Assembly (NCBI RefSeq): GCF_964204645.1
Contig: NC_134031.1
Location: 14,815,307 to 14,879,306 of the forward strand
From: Tubulanus polymorphus
Lineage: Eukaryota; Nemertea; Palaeonemertea; Tubulaniformes; Tubulanidae
DNA length: 64,000 nt
Direction of reading: 5' to 3'
Positions 1 through 8,550 of this stretch are shown one piece after another. Position 1 is the stretch's first letter, and every line of letters begins with the position of its first letter. The notes under the pieces were generated by a model. That model did no database searches. It was not told the DNA's origin and was given only the letters and a program-made list of their open reading frames with translations. The translations under genes and the position numbers were made by a program.

Positions 1-318
1 AACTAACGAGGTATTTTCAGGTCTAGTTTTTGAGTTTTATTGTCTATTTTACGAATAATGTCGTTTTGTTTATAATCCATTGATGTCACTAAGCAGGCGA
101 GGTTTTAGCATGGACGTATAAACTACGTCCACATGTCAGTCGCAGGCTTTTATATGTTTGAGAATAAATACGAGACGAGTAGTACTACATGTATAGATCA
201 ACTGCTTTTCTATTTGACTCACGAGCTTCCACTACTATATATACTCATTCAATCACGTATAGACCTAAAATCATAGGACGTATAGTACGATAACCACACT
301 CAAACGTGGTGAACGGAT

Positions 319-463
319 AATAAGATAAAAACCCACTATGTACAATTAAAAGACGATGATCTCAATGAGTGCGGGATCGAAACGTCTCGTTTTTTTTACA
401 TTTTAGAAATAGATTCTCGATTTTAAATTCTTTTTATTTGTACATAGCGGGTTTTTATCTTAT
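319..463. repeat. Small palindromic MITE-like element
   Basis: Two 25-base arms at 319-343 and 439-463 are inverted copies of each other apart from one base (core TAAGATAAAAACCC and its complement). They enclose about 95 bases of AT-rich sequence. No coding potential is visible. The form is that of a non-autonomous fold-back element; no clear target duplication was recognised. The rest of 1-637 holds no gene that I can see. Confidence 0.55.
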
Positions 464-637
464 CGTAGGACGTATAAACTAGATTATAAGTCCATGACCT
501 AAGTTTTCATATTTGAAAAGAAAAAACATCAATCTTTTTCATCTTGTTTGCTTTTATTCTAATATTCTGAGATTCGTTGTCGATTTTGATCGTTTATTTG
601 TAGGACGTGTTGCGTGAGTTGCCATTATCGTAACGTA

Positions 638-1761
638 ATGGCGTTTGTTCCCGGCGGTGTCGGTCTGGTAGCTTTAATCGTATTACTTTGTCTCGTGCCG
701 CAAAAGATCGGCGATCGTTCACATCTGGGTAAGCGTAAATCAGGAATCAAAGACAGCCCTGGCTGACAACGTTAGATATTCTGTACATGATTATTGCTAA
801 AATACCTGGGCACGGTTTTAGACTGGTATTATCTTTAATCCCCTGGGTCCAGTTCCACAGTTCTGAGTTAAGATTTGACTCTGGGTTAAAACATTGAAAA
901 TGAACTAACTTTAACTCAGAGTTAACTCTAACTCACAACCGTGGAACTGGGTCCTGGGGGTTAACTCAATTGAAAATGAATTGTTAGCCCCCTATGTTAA
1001 AGTAAATATTTTAGTCAATAAAACCGGGCCAGGGTGAATTCAGGATGAAATTACCCAGTGTATAAAACCCCAGTCGTCAGTTGCTCCAACGTTGGTCAAA
1101 GACAAACGGCGGATAAATGCTATTACAATGAACTTTTAATTGTCCACACGGCTACGATTTGGCCCGGGTCAAACTGGGACGGATTAGACCCGAGAGTGAA
1201 ATTTGGCCTGTGCCTAATAAGAGAGCGCGTTCACGCGTAAACCACTGACTCGATAGTACACAATGCTTTCACTGAGAACCTTAGTGTCAGTGGTATATCG
1301 CTAATGCGACCCCTAGTGGTTCACGCGAGCTCTTTAGTATAGGCAGTATACGGAGCTCCACGAACCGGCCATTCTCAGGACTGGGTGAAACAATGCTCAG
1401 ACAAAGCGAAGTGAGACACTACAGGAACGGGCCGATTTGAAACCCGCGTGAACAATTGTTCCCGGCCGAAATAGGCTCATGCGATCGCGGCTCATGTCAA
1501 CTGTCCACTGGTTAACTATTACCTACTTTTGAGCAACTGCACCCCCGCTATTGAATTAGGATTTCATTTTTGTTTTTCAATCATCTCACAGAGGCTAAAA
1601 TGCGTCTACGTCCGGTGGATAAGTATTCGAAAATTGGCGTGGAAGAGGAAGAGGAATTTAAGGAGGAAGTGAAGGAGGAGGAACCGCTTTGTAAAGATCA
1701 GTGTGGAGCTCCTTCTGATGGTGCTGCCGCCGCTGACGGAGTCGATTACGGAGCTTGTTAG
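638..1761 (+). CDS. Two-exon gene for a small single-pass membrane protein (86 aa), family not recognised
   Basis: Exon 1 is 638-728 and exon 2 is 1592-1761. The intron (729-1591) starts GTAAGC and ends CACAG, and the junction joins in phase 1 with no stop, giving 87 codons including TAG. The N-terminus has a hydrophobic stretch of about 13 residues after MAFVPGG (GLVALIVLLCLVP), which reads as a signal anchor or uncleaved signal peptide. It is followed by a short basic segment, an acidic run (EEEEEFKEEVKEEE) and a Cys-containing tail ending YGAC. I do not recognise the family. The gene model is inference from splice signals and frame continuity; a transcript would settle it. The intron contains a MITE copy at 843-955. 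Confidence 0.5.
843..955. repeat. Palindromic MITE, family with GGACCCAGTTCCAC ends
   Basis: The left end (CTGGGTCCAGTTCCACAG) and right end (GTGGAACTGGGTCCTGG) are inverted repeats, and the similarity continues inward through a TTAACTC-rich stretch, so the whole 113 bases folds on itself. Further copies or fragments occur at 41655-41732, 45130-45229 and 61045-61092. It lies in the intron of the small membrane-protein gene. Confidence 0.7.
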
Positions 1762-4379
1762 AATTTCTACGCTTGCATTCTGTGATGAATATACCTACCG
1801 TCCTAACCACATCGAAGCATATTCAACATCATTCCTATGGATGTTGAAGAAGAAACAGTTTCGTTTTTCATTCAGTATACATCATTTAGTATATACCCTT
1901 TCCTCGGTGAAGTCACAATTGATGCAGAACTACAGTACGTTAAGTTTACAGAAACAGGTGTCAATGGTGGTATTTCCAATATCGTATTAAAAATATGTAT
2001 GAAATATACATGAAATATACGAAATATATATGTACATATATATGAAATATAAATTTATATGAAATTATAAATAATGTAATATAATAATTATATTGTAATA
2101 TAATAAATATATATATATAATTCAAAATGTCATCACTGTTTCTTAGTCAAGAATTTGACATAAAGTGGTCCATAAGGTGAACGGACCTTGATGATTAAAA
2201 CATCTTAGGCAAATTTGAACTAGACGAAAAAGAGGTAAATTGTGGATTTCTGACGCGAGATTTGACTGCTTGGGTTAATAAAGAGCAAACATTTGGATAT
2301 TGGAAACGCGGATTTAAACATCCTGCGCTGGTTTTCGGGACTGGTTTTTTCTAATATCAAATATAAAAATGATTATCTATAGACCTACCTTCTATCAAAA
2401 ACATGTCAACGTGCATGTGTGATTAACTGATCACTTCTGTAAGATAATAGTTTATTTGATTCTTTATAGAAGCGATAAAGAAATAATATTTCTAACTACT
2501 GGCCAATGATATTTTGTGTATAACTTTCCCCCATTAAAGTCTTGCGAACTGGCTCTATATCAGAGCAATTACAATCAATGATAATTATCAAGAAAGGTTA
2601 ACGCTTTTAAAGCTTAGAAATGCGACATTGTTTACATTTGTCATTATTTACGATTATATTTTGATTCTACATTGTATGTACCAATTTTCAGACTGTAAGG
2701 TTTCTACTTTAAATGGAACATCAACGAATACACCGATTCAAGTGTCTCTACGGGCAATAGGATTTTTACCTAGGGTATTTTTACCCCCTAACCGAAACAA
2801 TAGTGTTATTGTTTTATTCCGTAGGCCGGAGTAGAACATGGGCAACCAGTCGGATACGGCTTGCGACGAGTCGGTTGGTGTCGGTATGCCGCAAGCCGGC
2901 TTATGTCGAACGGATTTAGCCCCAACTGGCGGCCTCTCGTTGGTCGCCAGTTGGTGCTAATCGGCGATAAACCCAGTTGCGTCGGTAGGCGCTTGTCGGC
3001 TTCAGTTGCTGGGAATCGGAGCGCAGTCGACATAAGCTGCGCTGCGATCGCGGTTGCTCTCAGTTGCGACGGTAGGAGTCGAGGCGCTTTTCGACATGAG
3101 CCAGCCTTTATAAAGGCGGGCACAGGTTGGCCCAGGGCCGGCGGAACTGGTACGGCCAGTACGGCTATGGCCGCACCAATGATTTTGCCAATGATGTTTC
3201 AAAATTTGTGTAATAAAATTCCTGTCACGCTGACGACCACAGGTCTATCTATGTTGTTTTGGTTTTCTGTGTAAACATAGGCTGGGCTTAGTGCCGTCGT
3301 CGTCGTTGATGACATCATCGACGCCGCTGCGTCACGATGTAGTACACCGGGATGCGTCTAACAAATATACCGGGTACCAGTCTAGTAAAAAGCCACGCGG
3401 TGGTCATGCTATTTTTGCGCGAAAACTTACATGGAAATTGAACAGCTCAAGATAATCCTGTTTACGATATTTTCAAGTTTGCATATCCCAATCTTGTACA
3501 TTGTTTCATCACGATATTAAAAAGCCGGTTTTGTGTCTATAGATTTCTAAACCAGTGTAGCAACCTTCTAATCTAAACCAACCTCAAGTACCTCCCCAAC
3601 AAATCGCCACAATGCCGATGGCGGCCACTCTTGATGTGTGGTTATAGAACCGGCAAATTTTGACCTCGAAAATCCTCGGTGCACGGGACATCGCTATTGG
3701 AACTTGATCGAAACGAAACAAAATTGACTATTAAAATGCATTCTTAAATGCTCCCAGAATGTGTATCATAAGTAAATTTTTCAAAATTTTCCGCGCAGTT
3801 ATTAATTGCGAAGAACCAGAGCGCGCTACACACTTCTGCCTATTAGGTACGGTTTGGGATGGCCGTACCAATAGTTTATACCTTCCGCCGGCCCTGTAGC
3901 CTCGCGATTGCTTGCGACTCACAGCGTCGCAGACCGACCAACGCCTGGCTCTACATCCCAGGTGGAATCCATCAACCCATATTCAGAGTTTATTCGTTTA
4001 TTTGTGGGTTTTCGCTTAATTGATATGCAAGACTGAAAAAAATATCAACTTGAGGTATGTCGGCGCCTGAATTGATCACTTTTAAGAATCTTCTTGCAAT
4101 GATAAAGCAATCTATTATAGCAACTTTCTGTTTTATGCAGATGTTTTTGTCAGTCGTGTATGTAAAGTAATTGATTGCATGTGTTCCGCATTGTATTTAT
4201 TAATGGCATGTTGTTGCTCAAATTGTCAACTCACTTTCTGTCACCTTTGTTTTTGATGCGTAGTTTTGTTGCTATGCGCGATGTATGTATAATAATCGAG
4301 ATCTGATTGGTGCCGCAAGTTTTCGTGCGGCAAAGCTGCGCATGTACCTGCGCACCGGTCTAGTGTGGCAGGGGTTCGT
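1762..4379. other. Gene-free host stretch with repeats
   Basis: No exon or RNA gene can be supported. About 1985-2130 is AT-rich with short ATATAT runs. About 2825-3130 is GC-rich with many short palindromic CGACT/AGTCG words and open frames on both strands that show no domain. An inverted pair (CAGGGCCGGCGGAA at about 3134 and its complement ending near 3894) could be the ends of a small DNA transposon, but no target duplication was found. Confidence 0.45.
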
Positions 4380-4424
4380 GGCAGGGGCTGAGTGTAGCGA
4401 TGCCATCAGGTTCGAATCCCTGCC
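4380..4424 (+). repeat. tRNA-like / SINE fragment with Pol III B box, interrupted by the Polinton
   Basis: A B-box match GGTTCGAATCC sits at 4409-4419, and GGCAGGG (4380-4386) pairs perfectly with CCCTGCC (4418-4424), as in a tRNA acceptor stem, but the unit is only about 45 bases and lacks full tRNA arms. It is best read as a tRNA-derived SINE or a tRNA relic. The Polinton target duplication GCCGTG overlaps its 3' edge, and the uninterrupted sequence would continue at 22333. Confidence 0.5.
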
Positions 4425-4427
4425 GTG
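4422..4427. repeat. Target site duplication, left copy (GCCGTG)
   Basis: The six bases GCCGTG immediately precede the element's first AG and recur immediately after its last CT at 22327-22332. Six-base duplications and AG...CT termini are the known signature of Polinton integration. Confidence 0.9.
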
Positions 4428-4635
4428 AGTAATAGGGGTTTAGTTGTTCTATACCAAAGGTCGAAAGGTCGAGGTCGAGAAATTTTCCAAAATGTTAAAA
4501 TAACAATAATTTCTACTTGAATTAGTCGCGTACACTCCTAATTCAAGTAGAAATTATTATTATTTTAACATTTTGGAAAATTTATCAACCTCAACCTCTC
4601 AACCTTTGATATAGAACAACTAAACCCCTATTACT
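4428..4635. repeat. Terminal palindrome (hairpin-capable), left
   Basis: The first and last ~98 bases of this 208-bp block are imperfect inverted repeats around a short asymmetric centre (GTCGCGTACACTC). The outer arm has TCG where the inner arm complement has TTG at three places. The innermost arm (TTTCTACTTGAATTAG and complement) is nearly perfect. An equivalent block forms the right end at 22119-22326. Confidence 0.9.
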
Positions 4636-4734
4636 CTATCTAATCACAAGTCTCATCATTTACAAGCCTCAACACGTTGAGTATTGCGTATTACATGTTG
4701 ATTCTAGAACCATCCATCTAGGAAATTACATTAG

Positions 4735-4974
4735 CCAATCACAGTTGAGTATTACGCTAGCCAATCACAGTTGAGTATTTCCAGCCAATCACAGTTGAGT
4801 ATTTTACTATTAATCTATCCAATCACAGTTGAGTATTACTCTATCCAATCACAGTTGAGTATTCCCTATTACACTAGCCAATCACAAGCCTCATAATTTA
4901 CAAGTCTCAACACGTTGAGTATTCCCTATTACACTAGCCAATCACAAGCCTCATAATTTACAAGTCTCAACACG
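4735..4974. promoter_or_regulatory. CCAAT-box direct-repeat array in left TIR
   Basis: CCAATCAC occurs seven times (about 4735, 4761, 4785, 4819, 4845, 4878, 4938), five of them followed by AGTTGAGTATT. The last part is a perfect 54-base tandem duplication (4861-4914 and 4921-4974). CCAAT is the known NF-Y site; the array lies just upstream of a TATA box, as expected for an enhancer/promoter. The same array is inverted in the right TIR, where it precedes PolB. Confidence 0.65.
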
Positions 4975-5002
4975 CAGCTTGGTTTTCCCCACTGTTGAGT
5001 AG

Positions 5003-5010
5003 TATAAATA
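5003..5010 (+). promoter_or_regulatory. TATA box in left TIR with downstream 5' splice site
   Basis: TATAAATA at 5003-5010 lies at the end of the CCAAT array. About 50 bases downstream, GAGAG|GTAAGT (donor at 5060/5061) is a consensus 5' splice site. Transcription would run rightward into the element. The mirror copy in the right TIR (TATTTATA, 21744-21751) would drive PolB. Confidence 0.6.
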
Positions 5011-5069
5011 GGCGGGACTCACACGCGGTAGGACTCATACGTGGCGGGACGCGTTGAGAGGTAAGTGTT

Positions 5070-5230
5070 ATGTTCAATTTTAATAAAAAATATAGTATTA
5101 AAATGGAAGCAAATAAGTACTACTGTCCAACATGTAATATCGATATAGATAAATCCCAAAAAGCAAGACACAATAAAACTAAAACACATTTAGAGAATAA
5201 ATTGAAACTAGAATATGAAGATGATATATT
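5070..5230 (+). pseudogene. PolB 5' stub duplicated in the left TIR
   Basis: This is an exact copy of the first 53 codons of the PolB gene, including the first zinc finger (CPTCNIDIDKSQKARH). Homology stops at 5230, where the TIR ends. The frame continues 11 codons into unrelated sequence and stops at 5264. It exists because the TIR extends into PolB. Whether the short peptide is made is unknown. Confidence 0.8.
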
Positions 5231-5232
5231 CA

Positions 5233-5355
5233 GAACAGTTAACAAAAGGAAAAAAATTTATTGAATTATGGAATAATGATCCAAATAATGAACAATACGT
5301 TAAGGAATTTGATATCAAGGAATCGAAAGAACTTATCAAAAGCAGCGAGGAATGA
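5233..5355 (+). pseudogene. C-terminal remnant of a second HNH-type gene
   Basis: Read in its own frame, this segment starts abruptly at the TIR edge and ends at TGA 5353-5355. Its first 23 codons match the C-terminus of the intact HNH gene downstream (shared KKFIELWNN and PNNEQYV) at 20 positions, then the two diverge. It is therefore the tail of a paralogous copy whose upstream part was replaced by the TIR. The following bases (about 5391-5437) resemble the PolB 3' end and leader of the OB-like gene. Confidence 0.65.
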
Positions 5356-5432
5356 AAAAGGATGACGTTGGTCGAAGAAATGGAAGAGGATTCTAAAATG
5401 TTAATCAATTTTAATAAAAATATGTATAATAA

Positions 5433-6218
5433 ATGGAGTCGGAACAATCACAAGCTATAAATATAAACAATAATGGAGTAATAAATATATGCTATAAGAA
5501 ATGTTATAAGTGTGAATTGAATAAATCATTAACAGAATTTCATAATCATAAAAAAACTAAAGATGGTAAAAATTGTTATTGCAAAACTTGTTATAAACTA
5601 TATAATAAACAATATCAAGCAAATAATCCAAATTATTCAACACAATATTATATGGATAATATTGAAAAATTCAAAGTTAGAAATAAACAATGGAGAGAAA
5701 ATCACTCAGATTATATAACAGAATATATGAGAGAATGGAGGGATAATAATAGAGAATATTATAAAGCGTATCAAAATAATTATCAAAATGAAAAATATCA
5801 AACAGATTTTAATTACAAATTGAAAAAATGTTTAAGATCTAAAGTATCAAAATTATTCAGTAAAGAAAACCACTCAGTTACACTAACACATTTATTGGAT
5901 TGTTCAGATAAATTTTTTAAATCATGGATAACATATCAATTCGATGATAAAATGAATATAAATAATTATGGCAATTATTTTCAAATAGACCATGTTTTAC
6001 CAGTTTCGAAATTTAACATGAATGATGAATACAATAAAAAGTTAATTTGGAATTGGAAGAATTTAAGACCTCTTGAAAAGAAGGAAAATATGATTAAACA
6101 TGACAAACTAGATTTACAATTATATTTAGAACAGTTAATAAAAGTAAAGAAATTCATTGAATTATGGAACAATAATCCAAATAATGAACAATATGTTGGG
6201 TCTTTATTGAGTGGTTAA
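5433..6218 (+). CDS. HNH endonuclease-like protein (261 aa)
   Basis: The N-terminus has a zinc-ribbon-like set of cysteines (C24, C27, C50, C53). The C-terminal third has an HNH-type active-site pattern: IDHVLP with D186-H187, then NWKNLRPLEKKEN with N210 and N219, matching the D-H...N...N layout of HNH nucleases known from phages and large DNA viruses. The middle is charged and rich in Y and N. A role in nicking or cutting DNA, perhaps as a selfish nuclease or in replication/recombination, is inference. The start is preceded by the element's replication-class motif (AATAAAAATATGTATAATAA then ATG), also found before the zinc-finger and OB-like genes. It is not one of the universal Polinton core genes. 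Confidence 0.75.
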   Translation: MESEQSQAININNNGVINICYKKCYKCELNKSLTEFHNHKKTKDGKNCYCKTCYKLYNKQYQANNPNYSTQYYMDNIEKFKVRNKQWRENHSDYITEYMREWRDNNREYYKAYQNNYQNEKYQTDFNYKLKKCLRSKVSKLFSKENHSVTLTHLLDCSDKFFKSWITYQFDDKMNINNYGNYFQIDHVLPVSKFNMNDEYNKKLIWNWKNLRPLEKKENMIKHDKLDLQLYLEQLIKVKKFIELWNNNPNNEQYVGSLLSG

Positions 6219-6467
6219 AGATTAATATATCTCAAATAAAATATAATTAAAAAAACAATAACTTCAACTAGCTAGTGAATTCTATTATATTTTTAATATT
6301 TTCTTTTCAAAAAGAGAATACTTTATATTTTGAATAGATCCGAATAGAAATTCTTTAAATTCAAATAGCTAGTATCAGTAGTCAATACTAGAATTCTTTA
6401 GCTTTAACTAGCTAGTATCATTTGAAGAATACTTATAATATTTTTTTGCTTTTTTTCTCTAATATAA
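6219..6467. promoter_or_regulatory. Intergenic region with repeated CTAGCTAG palindromes
   Basis: The perfect 10-base palindrome ACTAGCTAGT occurs at 6267-6276 and 6407-6416, with a variant (AATAGCTAGTATCA) near 6365. GAATTCT also recurs near the copies. The region ends in T-runs and TAATATAAATG at the next start. It may hold operator-like or processing signals for the four-gene block downstream; function is inference. Confidence 0.4.
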
Positions 6468-7070
6468 ATGTCAAAGAAATCTAATAAGAATAGTATTGAT
6501 ATTGAAAAGACATTAGATGATTTGGGTATAAGTGATAATAAAGATACAGTTGCAACTAATTGTGCTCAAGTTAATAACAATATAGATTATGAATACTATT
6601 TATATTGTAAACATCATCTTGAATTATTAATTGCTGGCGGGAAATCTAAGGACTTCTTAGGAAAAATAATAACTTTTCAAGAACTAGACTCTATGAAACC
6701 CGATAAAGTAATAAAATATTTTAAGATTTATGAAGAGGCAAGATTAGCTAGAATAAACGACTCTATAAGTGATGGTATTGTTAAATGTTATTCAAAATTA
6801 TGTAACCAGTTAATACCAATTGATGATGAAAATAAATTATATAATGATTTGAAAAATGACTATTTAGTTATGACTGAATTACAAAAATGGGTCGGTTATG
6901 CTTCATTTCAATTAGGATCGGTTATGACGTTGATTTCTACTGGTGTCATAACATTTTCGAACATCAAACCTATGGAATATAAATCAGGTAAGAACGAAAC
7001 AGATATACTACAACAAAACGTCGAAACAGAAAATGAATCAGAACAAAAATTAACTAAAATAAATGAGTGA
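6468..7070 (+). CDS. Polinton protein of unknown function (200 aa)
   Basis: I do not recognise a family with confidence. It is a mostly helical, charged protein. A central part (about residues 50-150) contains GGKSKDFLG and LQKWVGYASFQLG, and a weakly hydrophobic segment (SVMTLISTGVITF) lies near residue 155. The tail is rich in N, E and K. It opens the tight rightward block that encodes integrase and packaging ATPase, and its stop overlaps the next start by 8 bases. The start is preceded by T-runs and TAATATAAATG. A virion or assembly role would fit the context but is not shown. Confidence 0.7.
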   Translation: MSKKSNKNSIDIEKTLDDLGISDNKDTVATNCAQVNNNIDYEYYLYCKHHLELLIAGGKSKDFLGKIITFQELDSMKPDKVIKYFKIYEEARLARINDSISDGIVKCYSKLCNQLIPIDDENKLYNDLKNDYLVMTELQKWVGYASFQLGSVMTLISTGVITFSNIKPMEYKSGKNETDILQQNVETENESEQKLTKINE

Positions 7071-7458
7071 TGGAGTTAAGAAAAAGGCTAGATCCGAGAA
7101 ACAAATTAAATGGGCAAGAGAATTAGGTAAAAGATCATCAGAATTAAAAAAAGCTAAGAAAAAGAAATTAACTGATATAAATGAATCACAGACTTTATCT
7201 GATGATGCCGTACGGCACCCACACGGTAGTATTGATTCAAATAATAATCCATCTAATTCTTCTAATGCTGGAAGTAATTATAAATTATATATTACAATTG
7301 GATTAGTAACAGTTATTATATTATCCGGTGTAATATATAAATCAAAATTCAAATCTGATGATAAATATGATTCCAATGATGATAAACCTATCATACTAGA
7401 AAATAAGTCAAATCATAAAGCCATTGAAACTAAATCTAAATTATTATTAATGGATTAA
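7063..7458 (+). CDS. Small basic, single-pass membrane protein (131 aa)
   Basis: The first 35 residues are strongly basic (KKKARSEKQIKWARELGKR and a KKAKKKK run), which suggests nucleic-acid binding or nuclear targeting. A transmembrane segment follows near residues 76-94 (LYITIGLVTVIILSGVIY), then a charged tail. The ATG lies inside the end of the upstream gene (AAATGAGTGA), and the integrase starts 6 bases after its stop. No function is assigned. The basic head plus membrane anchor could link packaged DNA to a capsid-associated membrane, but that is conjecture. Confidence 0.7.
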   Translation: MSDGVKKKARSEKQIKWARELGKRSSELKKAKKKKLTDINESQTLSDDAVRHPHGSIDSNNNPSNSSNAGSNYKLYITIGLVTVIILSGVIYKSKFKSDDKYDSNDDKPIILENKSNHKAIETKSKLLLMD

Positions 7459-7464
7459 AATAAG

Positions 7465-8550
7465 ATGAAAAAAGAACAATATTTAAGAGATTTATATTAC
7501 AACCCAGAAAGTGAAGTATCATATTCTAACGTTTCAGAATTATGGGATAAAATTAAATCTGATAAAGAAAAAATAAAATATAGTGAATTAAAATCATGGT
7601 TACAAAATCAACCCACATATCAAATTCATAAAAAGATGGATAAAACTTATTTAACAAGAAAAGTAATGGTTTCATATATTGACCAACAATGGCAAGCTGA
7701 TTTAATTGATATGAAAAACTTAGAAGAATATAACAAAGGATATTTTTGGATACTAAATGTTATAGATATATTCAGTAGATACGCATGGAGTATCCCGATT
7801 AAAAATAAAACTGGTATAGAAGTTACAAATTCTTTCAAATTAATATTTAAAGAAGCTATTCCAGATAAAATACAATTTGATGAAGGTAAAGAATTTTATA
7901 ACAAACATTTTAAAAAACTATTAACTGATAACGATGTAGAATATTTTTCAACACATTCAGATAAAAAAGCATCTATTATAGAAAGATTTAATAAAACATT
8001 GAAAACTAGAATGTGGAAATATTTTACTGCTAATGAAACATATAAATATATCGATGTGTTAGATGATTTAGTTAAAGGTTATAATAATTCTAAACATAGT
8101 TCTATAAATATGAAACCCATACAAGCTAGAAAAGAAGAAAATTCAGAAATAGTTTGGAATAATTTATATGGAGCATTTGTTACACATGATTTTGGAGAAC
8201 CTAAATTTAAAATAGGACAACACGTTAGAATTTCTAAATATAGAAAAACATTTTATAAAGGTTATACCCCTAATTTTACTGAAGAAATATTTAAAATTAA
8301 AAAGATAATATTAACTAAACCATTTGTTTATAAATTGTTTGATTTAAAAGATGAAGAAATATTAGGTTATTTTTATGAACAAGAATTATCATTAGTACCA
8401 AATCCAGATGAAATAGAATACAAAATAGAAAAGGTATTAAAAACTAAAACATTACGCGGTAAGAAATATTCTCTGGTGAAATATAAAGGATATGATGATA
8501 AATTTAATGAATGGATTTTATCTAGTAAAATTAAAAGAATAAATGAATAA
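7465..8550 (+). CDS. Retroviral-type DDE integrase with C-terminal chromodomain (361 aa)
   Basis: The RNase H-fold catalytic core is clear: WQADL (D79), IQFDEGKEFYN (D139) and ASIIERFNKTLK (E173), a D-D-34-E arrangement like other Polinton integrases. The region before residue 70 lacks the HHCC zinc-binding motif of retroviral integrases. The C-terminus (about 317-361) is a chromodomain, with YKIEKVL, VKYKGY and NEW, likely to contact histone tails and steer insertion. It would cut and join element ends, giving 6-bp duplications. All three catalytic residues are present and the frame is intact, so it should be functional. It overlaps the ATPase start by 8 bases. Confidence 0.95.
   Translation: MKKEQYLRDLYYNPESEVSYSNVSELWDKIKSDKEKIKYSELKSWLQNQPTYQIHKKMDKTYLTRKVMVSYIDQQWQADLIDMKNLEEYNKGYFWILNVIDIFSRYAWSIPIKNKTGIEVTNSFKLIFKEAIPDKIQFDEGKEFYNKHFKKLLTDNDVEYFSTHSDKKASIIERFNKTLKTRMWKYFTANETYKYIDVLDDLVKGYNNSKHSSINMKPIQARKEENSEIVWNNLYGAFVTHDFGEPKFKIGQHVRISKYRKTFYKGYTPNFTEEIFKIKKIILTKPFVYKLFDLKDEEILGYFYEQELSLVPNPDEIEYKIEKVLKTKTLRGKKYSLVKYKGYDDKFNEWILSSKIKRINE

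Larger units (their letters stand above)
4428..5230 (+). repeat. Left terminal inverted repeat, 803 bp
   Basis: It is the reverse complement of 21524-22326. The only difference I found is C at 4657 against A in the right copy. In order it holds a 208-bp terminal palindrome, a CCAAT-box repeat array, a TATA box, a consensus 5' splice site and the first part of the PolB gene. The inner boundary falls inside the PolB coding sequence, so the left copy carries only a 5' stub of that gene. Confidence 0.95.

Noticed and set aside
2806-3274. Overlapping 105-, 137- and 66-aa frames
   Set aside because: GC-rich stretch open on both strands, with palindromic words; no domain and no splice model.
3133-3897. 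DNA transposon with CAGGGCCGGCGGAA ends
   Set aside because: The inverted ends are visible, but the flanking 2- to 8-base sequences do not match, so the boundaries could not be confirmed; mentioned only in the gene-free stretch.
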